64,000 nt of DNA from Bradyrhizobium zhanjiangense. Its GTDB lineage: Bacteria > Pseudomonadota > Alphaproteobacteria > Rhizobiales > Xanthobacteraceae. The position numbers and the translations under genes are program-made. The stretch spans positions 1,302,001 through 1,366,000 of the forward strand of contig NZ_CP022221.1 in NCBI RefSeq assembly GCF_004114935.1. Direction: 5' to 3'. Below, one piece after another: positions 34,921-43,318 of this stretch. The notes under the pieces were generated by a model. The model was not told the origin of the DNA. It saw nothing but the letters and a program-made list of their open reading frames with translations, and searched no databases. The stretch's first letter is position 1. The number at the start of each line of letters is the position of its first letter.

Positions 34921-35056
34921 CGGCGTCATTTCCGGGGCGCGCGCAGCGCGAGGCCGGAATCCATTTAGCTGCAACGTACCTGGAGCGATGAATTCCGGGC
35001 TCGATGCTCCGGGCCGCGTCGCGCGCTCCCGTCGCATCGCCCGGAATGACGGCGGC
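34921..35056. repeat. palindromic dispersed repeat of the GTCATTTCCGGGGCGCGC type
   Basis: The left arm CGTCATTTCCGGGGCGCGCGCAGCGCGAGGCCGGAAT (34925 region) mirrors the right arm GGGCCGCGTCGCGCGCTCC...GCCCGGAATGACGGC. The centre has a spacer with GATGAATTCCGGGCTCGATG. It fills most of the 330-base gap between the YihY gene start and the small membrane protein, which I believe otherwise contains only promoters and an upstream short hairpin (CTCTCTCTCCGCGCGCGGGG at about 34794). Confidence 0.75.
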
Positions 35057-35107
35057 GGCTGCCGCGGCACCATGGCGCATCTGCAAGCACAGTGTTATCT
35101 ACCCCTA

Positions 35108-35302
35108 ATGGCATCTATCTTGAGTACTTTCATCCTGCCGATCGCGGTCGGCGCCGTGGCGCTCGTGCTGCTGCTCGGGCTCGTCAACATGATGCGTGGC
35201 GGCTCGCCCAACACCTCGCAGAAGCTGATGCGCTGGCGCGTGCTGCTTCAGTTTGTGGCGATCATCCTTGCCATGCTCGCAGTCTGGGCCATGGGGCGAT
35301 AG
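35108..35302 (+). CDS. small two-helix membrane protein (twin transmembrane type)
   Basis: 64 residues with two hydrophobic helices: ILPIAVGAVALVLLLGLVNM (about 9-28) and LLQFVAIILAMLAVWAM (about 46-62), joined by a short basic loop RGGSPNTSQKLMRWR. This pattern, found immediately upstream of the PduO-type adenosyltransferase in many alphaproteobacteria, corresponds to HIG1-like 'twin transmembrane' proteins. Role unknown. ATG 35108 has no clear ribosome site, so translation may begin upstream, but an extension would run through the repeat. Confidence 0.75.
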   Translation: MASILSTFILPIAVGAVALVLLLGLVNMMRGGSPNTSQKLMRWRVLLQFVAIILAMLAVWAMGR

Positions 35303-35304
35303 GA

Positions 35305-35349
35305 CATGATCCGGAAAAAAGTGTGAAGCGGTTTTCCGACGAGATCATG
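35305..35349. repeat. palindromic repeat family B, copy 3 of 4
   Basis: CATGATCCGGAAAAAAG...GCGGTTTTCCGACGAGATCATG, near-perfect arms of 14 bases. It occupies the 68-base gap between the twin-helix protein and the adenosyltransferase gene. Confidence 0.93.
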
Positions 35350-35370
35350 CCCCAAAATTAAGAGGTCTAC

Positions 35371-35943
35371 GTGGTCACGTTGAACCGCATCTACACGAAA
35401 ACCGGTGACGACGGCACGACGGCGCTCGGCTCGGGCGAGCGTCGTCCGAAATACGATCTGCGCATCGAGGCCTATGGCACCGTGGACGAGACCAATGCCG
35501 CGATCGGCGTGGTGCGGCTCCACACCTCGGATATGCCCGAGCTCGATGCGATGCTTGGCCGTATCCAGAACGATCTGTTCGATCTCGGCGCCGATCTTGC
35601 GGTGCCCGAGCGCGAAGGCAAAGCGGAGCGGCTGCGGGTGGTGGCGAGCCAGGTCGAGCGGCTCGAGCGCGACATCGACGCACTCAACGACAAGCTCGCG
35701 CCGCTGACCTCTTTCGTGCTGCCGGGCGGCACGCCGGCCGCGGCTCATCTTCACGTCGCGCGCACAATATGCCGCAGGGCGGAACGGGTGATGGTGAAAC
35801 TGGCTGCTCAGCCCGGCGAGCCGGTCAGCGCGGCTGGCATCCAATATATGAACCGCCTGTCGGACTTCCTGTTCGTGGCCAGCCGAGCCGCCAACGGGAA
35901 TGGCGCCGGCGACGTGCTTTGGGTTCCCGGCCAGAACCGCTGA
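35371..35943 (+). CDS. PduO-type ATP:cob(I)alamin adenosyltransferase
   Basis: 190 residues. The N-terminal motif NRIYTKTGDDGTTALGSG (about 4-21) contains the ATP-binding TKxGDxG, and the helical bundle carries FVLPGGTPAAAHLHVARTICRRAER (about 112-136, with conserved Arg residues at the ATP site) and NRLSDFLFVASR near 166-177. It transfers the adenosyl group to cobalamin, supplying adenosylcobalamin for mutases. GTG 35371 is preceded by AAGAGG. It stands just upstream of etfBA; human MMAB and bacterial PduO are homologues. Confidence 0.93.
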   Translation: MVTLNRIYTKTGDDGTTALGSGERRPKYDLRIEAYGTVDETNAAIGVVRLHTSDMPELDAMLGRIQNDLFDLGADLAVPEREGKAERLRVVASQVERLERDIDALNDKLAPLTSFVLPGGTPAAAHLHVARTICRRAERVMVKLAAQPGEPVSAAGIQYMNRLSDFLFVASRAANGNGAGDVLWVPGQNR

Positions 35944-36000
35944 CCCATTGAGCGGGCGCATTTCTAAGGTCTAAAATTTGGCTCGTTCGCGCGTTGACCG

Positions 36001-36014
36001 GGCCTGATCAGGCC
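36001..36014. promoter_or_regulatory. 14-bp palindrome upstream of etfBA
   Basis: GGCCTGATCAGGCC is a perfect palindrome 56 bases before the etfB start codon. It could be an operator for a dimeric regulator, for example of the GntR or MarR type, but no candidate regulator gene is adjacent. Confidence 0.45.
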
Positions 36015-36069
36015 TTTAGGTTCCGCGCCAGTTGATAACTCCCCTCCCAAATTGAGTGAAAGAGGATCG

Positions 36070-36819
36070 ATGAAGGTCTTAGTGCCGGTAAAGCGGGTGG
36101 TCGATTACAACGTCAAGGTCCGCGTCAAGAGCGATGGATCGGGCGTTGAACTCGCCAACGTCAAAATGTCCATGAACCCGTTCGATGAAATCGCGGTCGA
36201 GGAAGCGCTGCGCCTGAAGGAAGGCGGCAAGGCGACCGAGGTGGTGGTGGTCTCGATCGGACCGGCGCAGGCATCGGAGACGATCCGCACCGGTCTCGCG
36301 ATGGGCGCTGACCGCGGCATCCTGGTGAAGGCCGAGGGCAATGTCGAGCCGCTCGCGGTCGCCAAGATCCTGAAGAAGGTTGCTGAAGAAGAGCAGCCGG
36401 GCCTGATCATCCTCGGCAAGCAGGCGATCGACGACGACTCCAATCAGACCGGCCAGATGTTGGCCGCTCTGCTCGGCTGGTCGCAGGCGACTTTCGCCTC
36501 CAAGCTCGAGGTCGAAGGTTCTGACTTCAAGGTCACGCGCGAAGTCGACGGTGGTCTGCAGACCGTGAAGCTGAAGGGACCGGCGATCGTCACCACCGAC
36601 CTGCGTCTCAACGAGCCGCGCTATGCCTCGCTGCCCAACATCATGAAGGCCAAGAAGAAGCCGATCGCGGAAAAGACCGTCGCCGATTACGGCGTCGACG
36701 TCGCCGCGCGTCTCGAGATTCTCAAGACGACGGAGCCGGCGGGCCGCAAGGCGGGCGTCAAGGTCAAGGACGTCGCCGAGCTGGTGTCGAAACTCAAGAA
36801 CGAAGCCGGGGTGCTCTGA
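36070..36819 (+). CDS. etfB: electron transfer flavoprotein subunit beta
   Basis: 249 residues, the usual length. ETF-beta motifs: [13 protein letters not shown] at the N-terminus, the AMP-binding region with [20 protein letters not shown] (about 36-55) and the ETF signature in [19 protein letters not shown] (about 153-171). With EtfA it forms the soluble FAD/AMP protein that takes electrons from acyl-CoA dehydrogenases to ETF:quinone oxidoreductase. ATG 36070 follows AGAGGAT; an in-frame start 18 bases upstream lacks support. Its stop overlaps the etfA start by one base (TGATG). Confidence 0.95.
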   Translation: MKVLVPVKRVVDYNVKVRVKSDGSGVELANVKMSMNPFDEIAVEEALRLKEGGKATEVVVVSIGPAQASETIRTGLAMGADRGILVKAEGNVEPLAVAKILKKVAEEEQPGLIILGKQAIDDDSNQTGQMLAALLGWSQATFASKLEVEGSDFKVTREVDGGLQTVKLKGPAIVTTDLRLNEPRYASLPNIMKAKKKPIAEKTVADYGVDVAARLEILKTTEPAGRKAGVKVKDVAELVSKLKNEAGVL

Positions 36820-37763
36820 TGACGACGCTTCTGATTGCCGAACACGACAATGCGTCGCTCAAGGATGCGACCAACAAGGCTCTCACCGCGGCGGCCGCAC
36901 TCGGCGCGGACGTCGAGGTGCTGGTGGCCGGCCAGAACGCCAAGGCCGCGGCGGATGCCGCTGCCAAGCTTGCCGGCGTGAAGAAGGTGCTGCTCGCCGA
37001 TGGCGAGACCTACGCGCACGATCTCGCCGAGCCGCTGGCCGCGCTGGTCGTATCGCTGGCTTCCGGCTATGACGCGATCGTTGCGCCTGCGACCTCGCGC
37101 TTCAAGAACGTGATGCCGCGAGTCGCAGCCCTGCTCGACGTCATGCAGGTCTCGGAGATCATCAAGGTGGTCGCCCCCGACACCTTCGAGCGTCCGATCT
37201 ATGCCGGCAATGCCATCCAGACGGTGAAGTCGAAGGACGCCAAGAAGGTCATCACGGTCCGCACCTCCACCTTCGCCGCAGCAGGCGAAGGCGGCAGCGC
37301 GCCGGTCGAGAACGTGGCGGCGGCGGCCGATCCGGGCCTGTCGTCGTTCGTCGGCGAGGAAGTCGCCAAGAGCGACCGTCCCGAGCTGACCTCGGCCAAG
37401 ATCATCGTCTCCGGTGGCCGCGCCATGCAGAGCCGGGAAAACTTTGCAAAATACATCGAGCCGCTCGCGGACAAGTTAGGGGCCGGTGTCGGTGCCTCGC
37501 GCGCGGCGGTCGATGCCGGCTATGCGCCGAACGATTGGCAGGTCGGCCAGACCGGCAAGGTCGTGGCCCCCGAGCTCTATGTCGCGGTCGGCATTTCCGG
37601 CGCGATCCAGCATCTGGCCGGCATGAAGGACTCCAAGGTGATCGTCGCGATCAACAAGGACGAGGACGCGCCGATCTTCCAGGTTGCCGATTACGGCCTG
37701 GTGGCCGATCTCTACCAGGCGGTTCCGGAGCTGACCGCCGAACTCGGCAAGCTCGGCAAGTAA
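36819..37763 (+). CDS. etfA: electron transfer flavoprotein subunit alpha
   Basis: 314 residues. N-terminal nucleotide-binding-like domain (1-190) and the C-terminal FAD-binding ETF_alpha domain with [12 protein letters not shown] (about 193-204), [18 protein letters not shown] (about 215-232, FAD phosphate and adenine contacts), [15 protein letters not shown] and the final [21 protein letters not shown]. It follows etfB in one transcriptional unit closed by a strong terminator. This pair serves beta-oxidation rather than nitrogen fixation, since FixCX are not present. Confidence 0.95.
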   Translation: MTTLLIAEHDNASLKDATNKALTAAAALGADVEVLVAGQNAKAAADAAAKLAGVKKVLLADGETYAHDLAEPLAALVVSLASGYDAIVAPATSRFKNVMPRVAALLDVMQVSEIIKVVAPDTFERPIYAGNAIQTVKSKDAKKVITVRTSTFAAAGEGGSAPVENVAAAADPGLSSFVGEEVAKSDRPELTSAKIIVSGGRAMQSRENFAKYIEPLADKLGAGVGASRAAVDAGYAPNDWQVGQTGKVVAPELYVAVGISGAIQHLAGMKDSKVIVAINKDEDAPIFQVADYGLVADLYQAVPELTAELGKLGK

Positions 37764-37775
37764 AACGAGCCAAAA

Positions 37776-37815
37776 ACACCGGCCGGAGCTATAAACTCCG
37801 GCCGGTGTTGCTTTT
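37776..37815 (+). terminator. strong intrinsic terminator after etfA
   Basis: ACACCGGCCGGAG (37776-37788) and CTCCGGCCGGTGT (37796-37808) form a 13-bp perfect stem with a 7-base loop, followed by TGCTTTTTT. It separates etfBA from the downstream dehydrogenase gene. Confidence 0.95.
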
Positions 37816-37953
37816 TTGAGGCGTTTTCTTTGGTGTGGGGCCGCCTTCGAAGCGATCCAATCTAGGTTTCGAGCCAAGGTTCTGATTAAATCGGACTCCC
37901 GGCTCAAGGGGATAGGCAGGCGCGACATGCGCGCCGTTCCGGTGGATGACATT

Positions 37954-38835
37954 ATGGCGGCAGTGATCAAGAAGGTCGGCGTGATCGGCGCGGGTCAGAT
38001 GGGCAACGGCATCGCGCATGTTGCGGCGCTGGCCGGCTTCGACGTGGTGCTCAACGACGTCTCGGCTGACCGCCTCAAGTCGGGCATGGCCACCATCAAT
38101 GGCAATCTGGCGCGGCAGGTCTCCAAGAAGGCCGTCACCGAGGACGACAAGGCCAAGGCGATAGCGCGGATCAAGCTTGCCGAGAAGCTGGACGACCTCG
38201 CCGATTGCGATCTCGTGATCGAGACCGCGGTCGAGAAGGAGGAGGTCAAGCGCAAGATCTTCCACGAGGTCTGCGCCGTGTTGAAGCCGGAGGCGATCGT
38301 CGCCTCCGATACGTCGTCGATCTCGATCACCCGGCTCGCCGCCGCCACCGACCGGCCCGAGCGTTTCATCGGCATTCACTTCATGAACCCGGTGCCGCTG
38401 ATGGAGCTGGTGGAGCTGATCCGCGGCATCGCCACCGACGATGCGACCTTCGAGGCGTCCAAGGAGTTCGTCGCCAGGCTCGGCAAGCAGGTCGCGGTCT
38501 CCGAGGATTTCCCGGCCTTCATCGTCAATCGCATCCTGCTGCCGATGATCAACGAGGCGATCTACACGCTGTACGAAGGCGTCGGCAACGTCGAGGCGAT
38601 CGATGCCGCGATGAAGCTCGGTGCGCACCATCCGATGGGCCCGTTGGAGCTCGCCGATTTCATCGGCCTCGACACCTGCCTCTCCATCATGCAGGTGCTG
38701 CACGAGGGCCTCGCCGACTCCAAGTACCGTCCGTGCCCGCTGCTGGTGAAATACGTCGAGGCCGGCTGGCTCGGCCGCAAGACCCAGCGCGGCTTCTACG
38801 ACTATCGCGGCGCCAAGCCGGTTCCGACAAGGTAA
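37954..38835 (+). CDS. 3-hydroxybutyryl-CoA dehydrogenase
   Basis: 293 residues. Rossmann nucleotide site VGVIGAGQMGNGIAHVAAL (about 8-26), followed by the family motif IHFMNPVPLMELVELI (about 139-154, with the active-site His and the Asn-Pro). C-terminal helical dimer domain with DFPAFIVNRILLPMINEAI and DTCLSIMQVLHEGL. It interconverts 3-hydroxybutyryl-CoA and acetoacetyl-CoA with NAD(P). I use ATG 37954; the frame is open upstream to 37816 but lacks a plausible start. It follows etfBA, a natural beta-oxidation partner. Confidence 0.93.
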   Translation: MAAVIKKVGVIGAGQMGNGIAHVAALAGFDVVLNDVSADRLKSGMATINGNLARQVSKKAVTEDDKAKAIARIKLAEKLDDLADCDLVIETAVEKEEVKRKIFHEVCAVLKPEAIVASDTSSISITRLAAATDRPERFIGIHFMNPVPLMELVELIRGIATDDATFEASKEFVARLGKQVAVSEDFPAFIVNRILLPMINEAIYTLYEGVGNVEAIDAAMKLGAHHPMGPLELADFIGLDTCLSIMQVLHEGLADSKYRPCPLLVKYVEAGWLGRKTQRGFYDYRGAKPVPTR

Positions 38836-38844
38836 GGCAACGGT

Positions 38845-38944
38845 GCCGTAGGGCGGGCAAAGGCGCAAAGCGCCGTGCCCACCATCCCTCCGCAACCAGG
38901 ATCCTGATTGGTGCGCACGCTTCGCTTTGCCCACCCTTACGGCA
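38845..38944. repeat. palindromic dispersed repeat family C, copy 2 of 3
   Basis: Arms GCCGTAGGGCGGGCAAAGG and GCTTCGCTTTGCCCACCC...TACGGCAC, with a short variable centre. It lies just after the dehydrogenase stop. Confidence 0.95.
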
Positions 38945-39035
38945 CCGTCGTCCTTCGGCGCGCATCCGCTTCGTGACAATTCATGTCCCATTAACCCCTC
39001 GCGCCTAGGTTACGGCCGGTAAGAGGGTTCGCGTA

Positions 39036-39230
39036 ATGGACATGATGGCGATGGTCAGCACCATGCTGGCCGCTCAGCAAGGCGCGCTGCAATCGAATAT
39101 CGCGGCGACGCTGACCAAGCAGAATATGGACATGGAGAAATCCACCGTCCTGACGCTGCTGGGCGCCGGTCAGCCCTCGCTCGCCAATGTCGGCCCCGGC
39201 GTCGGCGGCAATCTCAACGTCACGGCCTAA
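39036..39230 (+). CDS. YjfB-like putative motility protein
   Basis: 64 residues. The N-terminal half MDMMAMVSTMLAAQQGALQ followed by a helix of alternating hydrophobic positions and the C-terminal Gly-rich end matches the small YjfB family noted near motility genes in Firmicutes and Proteobacteria. It is isolated here, with no flagellar genes in the window. Ribosome site AAGAGGG 9 bases before ATG 39036. Function unproven. Confidence 0.7.
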   Translation: MDMMAMVSTMLAAQQGALQSNIAATLTKQNMDMEKSTVLTLLGAGQPSLANVGPGVGGNLNVTA

Positions 39231-39239
39231 CCCTCAGCG

Positions 39240-39283
39240 CATGAACCGGAAAAGTGGGCCCCGGTTTTCCGATCAGATCATGC
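39240..39283. repeat. palindromic repeat family B, copy 4 of 4
   Basis: CATGAACCGGAAAAGTGGG...CCGGTTTTCCGATCAGATCATGCG. It lies in the 60-base gap between the YjfB-like gene and the tlpA stop codon. Confidence 0.93.
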
Positions 39284-39291
39284 GCCAATAA

Positions 39292-39957
39292 CTAAAGCGA
39301 CGCGGCGGCCTTGCCGGTCGCGGCCCGGATCAGCTTGAGCGCGTCCTCGCTCGCCCACTCCGCCGGCCCCGCGATCGTCGCGATCTCGCAGCCTTGCGGA
39401 TCGACCAGCACCGATGTCGGCATCCCCAGTGCCCGGCCTATTGCCTTAAGATCCTGAAAAACCTTGGCTTTTTGATCATTGAAATAGCCGAGCCGGGTCA
39501 GATTGGCCTCTTTCAGGAAGGTCTTGGGCTTCTCCGAATCGCGGGTGTCGATATTGATCGCCACCACCTCGAAATTCGGGCCCGATAGCTTGCCCTGAAG
39601 CTCGTCCAGCGCCGGCATCTCCTTGCGGCAGGGCACGCACCAGGTGGCCCAGAGGTTCACCAGCAGCGTCTTGCCGCGGAAATCGGACAACTTCTTCGGC
39701 TTGCCGTCGGCGTCCTCGAACGCGAGGTCGGGCAACTTCAACGGGGCGCTCGCCATGGTCAGCGCCGCCACCTCGCCATGGGCGAGCGGCGCGATCTTCT
39801 GCGCGGTCGCCACCGCGGACCGGCAGGACGGATCGCCTGACGGCGACCGGCTCAGGCCCAGCCCGTACAGCGCGGCGAAGCCGGCCAGACCGCCGATCGC
39901 CACGGTGGCGATGACGAGGGGGATCCGGCGCGTGGCGGAGGGCGTCTTGTCGAGCAT
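39292..39957 (-). CDS. tlpA: TlpA thiol:disulfide reductase, membrane anchored
   Basis: 221 residues, the length of the characterised Bradyrhizobium TlpA. A membrane anchor spans residues 12-30 (LVIATVAIGGLAGFAALYG). The periplasmic thioredoxin domain has active site Trp-Cys-Val-Pro-Cys in LWATWCVPCRKEMPALDEL (about 103-121) and the cis-Pro in LGMPTSVLVDPQGCEIATI; a further Cys pair (PSCRSA, about 43, and the QGCEI Cys) is the TlpA-specific structural disulfide. TlpA supplies reductant for CuA-site assembly of cytochrome oxidase. I start at ATG 39957; ATG 39969 is also in frame. Confidence 0.93.
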   Translation of the reverse strand: MLDKTPSATRRIPLVIATVAIGGLAGFAALYGLGLSRSPSGDPSCRSAVATAQKIAPLAHGEVAALTMASAPLKLPDLAFEDADGKPKKLSDFRGKTLLVNLWATWCVPCRKEMPALDELQGKLSGPNFEVVAINIDTRDSEKPKTFLKEANLTRLGYFNDQKAKVFQDLKAIGRALGMPTSVLVDPQGCEIATIAGPAEWASEDALKLIRAATGKAAASL

Positions 39958-40063
39958 ATCGTTTGTCATCCGGTCGCAGATATGGCTATCAGGGGCCTCT
40001 TAATACGGCTGGCGGCGGCCAGCAAACGTGGCTAGCGACAAGCAAGGGCGTGAGCAGGGGATC

Positions 40064-41461
40064 ATGAGCAACAAGATGTGGGGCGGCCGGTTCTCGGAAC
40101 GTCCCGATGAGATCATGGAAGAGATCAACGTCTCCATCGACGTCGATCGTCACCTCTTCGCCCAGGACATTGCTGCGTCCAAGGCCCACGCCGCGATGCT
40201 CGCCAGCCAGGGCATCATCACGGCCTCTGATGCGAAAAATATCGGCAAGGGTCTAGACACGATTTTGTCAGAGATCGGCAAGGGCGGCTTCGCGTTCAAG
40301 CGCGCGCTCGAGGACATTCACATGAATGTCGAGAGCCGCCTGTCCGAGCTGATCGGCCCCGCCGCCGGACGGCTGCACACGGCGCGCTCGCGCAACGACC
40401 AGGTCGCGACCGATTTTCGCCTGTTCGTCCGCGACGTCATCGATGAGACCGATGTGGCGCTCGCCGCGTTCCAGCAGGCCCTGGTGGAGCGCGCGCTGGA
40501 GCACGCCGCAACCGTGATGCCCGGCTTCACGCATCTTCAGACCGCGCAGCCCGTCACCTTCGGCCACCACCTGCTTGCCTATGTCGAGATGGCCGCGCGC
40601 GACCGCGGCCGCTTCCAGGACGCGCGCAAGCGGCTGAACGAATCGCCGCTGGGCGCGGCCGCGCTCGCCGGCACCTCATTCCCGATCGACCGCCACGCCA
40701 CCGCGAAGGCGCTGCTCTTCGACCGGCCGATGGCGAACTCACTCGATGCGGTGTCCGACCGCGACTTCGTGCTGGAGACGCTGTCGGCGGCCTCGATCTG
40801 CGCCGTGCACATGTCGCGCTTTGCCGAGGAGATCGTGATCTGGACCTCGCCGCTGGTCGGCCTGATCCGCCTCAGCGACAAGTTCACGACCGGCTCCTCG
40901 ATCATGCCGCAGAAGCGCAACCCGGATGCCGCCGAGCTCGTGCGCGCCAAGACCGGCCGCGTGATCGGCGCGCTCAACGGGCTCCTGATCGTGATGAAGG
41001 GCCTGCCGCTCGCCTATCAAAAGGACATGCAGGAGGACAAGCAGGGCGCCATGGAGGGGTTTGCCGCGCTGTCGCTGGCGATCCGCGCCATGACCGGCAT
41101 GGTCCGCGACCTCGTGCCCGACGAAGCGAAGATGAAGGCGGCCGCCGGCGAGGGCTACGCCACCGCGACCGATCTCGCCGACTGGCTGGTGCGGACGCTG
41201 AAGATGCCGTTCCGCGAGGCCCACCACGTCACCGGCCGCATCGTGGCCAAGGCCGCCGAAGGCGGCGTCGCGCTGCACGAGCTGCCGCTGAAGGAGATGC
41301 AGGCGATCGAGTCCAAGATCACCAAGGACGTGCTCGGCGTGCTCTCGGTCGAATCGTCGGTGAAGAGCCGGACCAGCTTCGGCGGCACCGCGCCGAAGAA
41401 CGTGGCGTCGCAGGCCAAGGCCTGGGCGAAGCGGCTGGAAAAAGAGCGAAAATCGGGCTGA
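40064..41461 (+). CDS. argH: argininosuccinate lyase
   Basis: 465 residues, fumarase/aspartase superfamily. N-terminal [20 protein letters not shown], the catalytic region [20 protein letters not shown] (about 106-125), and the superfamily signature [18 protein letters not shown] (about 278-295, with the catalytic Ser in [11 protein letters not shown]). It cleaves argininosuccinate to arginine and fumarate. The start ATG 40064 has GCAGGGGATC before it; an upstream in-frame start at 40028 is unlikely. It faces away from tlpA and leads an apparent argH-lptM-lysA series. Confidence 0.95.
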   Translation: MSNKMWGGRFSERPDEIMEEINVSIDVDRHLFAQDIAASKAHAAMLASQGIITASDAKNIGKGLDTILSEIGKGGFAFKRALEDIHMNVESRLSELIGPAAGRLHTARSRNDQVATDFRLFVRDVIDETDVALAAFQQALVERALEHAATVMPGFTHLQTAQPVTFGHHLLAYVEMAARDRGRFQDARKRLNESPLGAAALAGTSFPIDRHATAKALLFDRPMANSLDAVSDRDFVLETLSAASICAVHMSRFAEEIVIWTSPLVGLIRLSDKFTTGSSIMPQKRNPDAAELVRAKTGRVIGALNGLLIVMKGLPLAYQKDMQEDKQGAMEGFAALSLAIRAMTGMVRDLVPDEAKMKAAAGEGYATATDLADWLVRTLKMPFREAHHVTGRIVAKAAEGGVALHELPLKEMQAIESKITKDVLGVLSVESSVKSRTSFGGTAPKNVASQAKAWAKRLEKERKSG

Positions 41462-41554
41462 GGGCAAAATTTCGCTTATGTTTCATGGTCATCCGGCTCT
41501 CGCCAGAGCGCGCCAATCTCTGTATGGTGCGCGCCGCGTAGTGGGGATTTCGTC

Positions 41555-41848
41555 GTGACGTCAAAGTTTCGCCCGGCCGGCTCGGGGTGGGCCATCATTG
41601 TCCTTAGCCTGACGGCGCTGGCGCTCGCCGGTTGCGGCCGCAAGGGCCCGCTGGATCTGCCGCCGACCGCCTCCAATGCACCCACGGCCAACGGTGCTGC
41701 GCCTGTTGACACCGAGACCGAAGCCCAGAGGACGCCGAGCGTGTTCAATCCCACCTACGGTGTGGACGCCGCGCCTGCGGCGGCCAAGGGCAGGAAGAAA
41801 CCGTTTATTCTCGACCCGCTCCTGGACGAACCTCCCGGCAATAAATAA
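41555..41848 (+). CDS. lptM: LptM-family small lipoprotein
   Basis: 97 residues. The N-terminal segment is a lipoprotein signal (IIVLSLTALALAGCG, Cys at about residue 28) followed directly by GRKGPLDLPP, the sequence that marks LptM (formerly YifL/LppL), a lipoprotein that helps oxidative maturation of the LptD outer-membrane LPS translocon. The remaining ~60 residues are Pro/Ala/Lys rich with a basic end. The GTG start at 41555 follows GTGGGGA. Its position before lysA is conserved across proteobacteria. Confidence 0.9.
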   Translation: MTSKFRPAGSGWAIIVLSLTALALAGCGRKGPLDLPPTASNAPTANGAAPVDTETEAQRTPSVFNPTYGVDAAPAAAKGRKKPFILDPLLDEPPGNK

Positions 41849-41871
41849 GCCGGGACAACCGAGCCTGCGCC

Positions 41872-43137
41872 ATGAACCATTTCGACTATCGCAACGGCGT
41901 GCTGCACGCCGAGGCGGTGAACCTGTCCGAGCTGGCCGCAACCGTCGGCACGCCGTTCTATTGCTATTCGACCGCAACGCTGGAGCGGCACTATCGCGTC
42001 TTCACCGAGGCCTTCGCCGGCGAGAAGGTGCTGGTCTGCTACGCCATGAAGGCGAACTCCAACCAGTCGGTGCTGCGCACGCTGGCCAAGTTGGGAGCCG
42101 GCGCTGACGTCGTCTCCGGCGGCGAGTTGAAGCGGGCGCTAGCCGCCGGCATTCCCGCTAGCAAAATCCTGTTCTCCGGTGTCGGCAAGACCGAAGACGA
42201 GCTGCGCGCCGCGCTGGCCGCGGACATCCTCTGTCTCAACGTCGAATCCGAGCCCGAGCTCGAGCTGTTGTCGCGGCTTGCGGCCGAGATGGGCAAGACC
42301 GCGCGCATCTCCGTGCGCGTCAATCCCGACGTCGATGCCGGCACGCATGCAAAAATCTCCACCGGCAAGTCCGAGAACAAGTTCGGCATTCCGATCGCCC
42401 ATGCCCGCGAGGTCTATGCGCGCGCCGCAAGACTCCCGGGCATCGAGGTGACCGGCACCGACGTACATATCGGCAGCCAGATCACCGACCTCTCCAAGAT
42501 GGAGACCGCGTTCCGGATCCTCTCCGAATTCGTGCAGACGCTGCGCGCCGACGGCCACAACATCAGCCATGTTGATTTCGGCGGCGGCCTCGGCATTCCC
42601 TATTACATGGACCGCGAGGCGCCGCCGGCACCCGACGCCTATGCCGCCATGGTCAAGCGCGTCAGCCACAATCTCGGCTGCACGCTGATGTTCGAGCCGG
42701 GGCGCATGATCGTCGGCAATGCCGGCATCCTGGTCACCAGGGTCATCTACGTGAAGCACGGCGACGGCAAGAATTTCGTCATCATCGACGCCGCGATGAA
42801 CGATTTGATCCGCCCGACGCTATACGAGGCGCATCACGACATCCTGCCGGTGACGCAGCCCGCCAAGGGCGCCGCGACCATCACGGCCGATGTTGTCGGT
42901 CCGGTCTGCGAGACCGGCGACTACCTCGCGCTCGACCGCACGCTGCCGACGCCGCAGCCGGGCGACCTGCTCGCCATCATGACCGCCGGCGCCTATGGCG
43001 CGGTGCAGGCCGGCACCTACAACACGCGGCCGCTGGTGCCGGAGGTGCTGGTGAAGGGCGATCAATACGCCGTGGTGCGCCCCCGCATCGAGGTCGAGCA
43101 GCTGATTGCGATGGATACGCCGGCGCCTTGGTTGTGA
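41872..43137 (+). CDS. lysA: diaminopimelate decarboxylase
   Basis: 421 residues, fold type III PLP enzyme. The PLP Lys is in YAMKANSNQSV (about 58-68), the phosphate loop GGGLGIPY near 239-246, the substrate Arg/Glu in FEPGRMIVGNAG (about 272-283) and the cross-subunit Cys-Glu in VGPVCETGDYLA (about 341-352). It converts meso-diaminopimelate to L-lysine. ATG 41872, preceded by a weak GAGCCT, is 23 bases after lptM, so the two genes are likely cotranscribed. Confidence 0.95.
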   Translation: MNHFDYRNGVLHAEAVNLSELAATVGTPFYCYSTATLERHYRVFTEAFAGEKVLVCYAMKANSNQSVLRTLAKLGAGADVVSGGELKRALAAGIPASKILFSGVGKTEDELRAALAADILCLNVESEPELELLSRLAAEMGKTARISVRVNPDVDAGTHAKISTGKSENKFGIPIAHAREVYARAARLPGIEVTGTDVHIGSQITDLSKMETAFRILSEFVQTLRADGHNISHVDFGGGLGIPYYMDREAPPAPDAYAAMVKRVSHNLGCTLMFEPGRMIVGNAGILVTRVIYVKHGDGKNFVIIDAAMNDLIRPTLYEAHHDILPVTQPAKGAATITADVVGPVCETGDYLALDRTLPTPQPGDLLAIMTAGAYGAVQAGTYNTRPLVPEVLVKGDQYAVVRPRIEVEQLIAMDTPAPWL

Positions 43138-43161
43138 GGCGCGCGGCGGCTCAACAAATCC

Positions 43162-43299
43162 GATGTCGTCCTGGCGAAGGCCAGGACCCATTACCCCAGG
43201 GCTGATTTGGCGCGAAGCTGCTAACTACGAGTCTTCGCCAAACCTCTCGCTGGGGTAATGGGTCCCGGATCTGCGCTTCGCTTGTCCAGGACGACATCG
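43162..43299. repeat. palindromic dispersed repeat family D, copy 1 of 2
   Basis: Arms GATGTCGTCCTGGCGAAGG...ACCCATTACCCCAGG and the mirror GGGGTAATGGGTCCCGGAT...TTGTCCAGGACGACATC, with a centre containing CTGCTAACTACGAG. The second copy is at 44281-44438, on the other side of the dehydrogenase gene. Confidence 0.9.
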
Positions 43300-43318
43300 G
43301 GGGGAATTGCACGCGATG

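Noticed and set aside
36070..37763. etfBA as nitrogen-fixation fixAB
   Set aside because: fixC and fixX are absent, and the next gene is a 3-hydroxybutyryl-CoA dehydrogenase, so a beta-oxidation role fits better.
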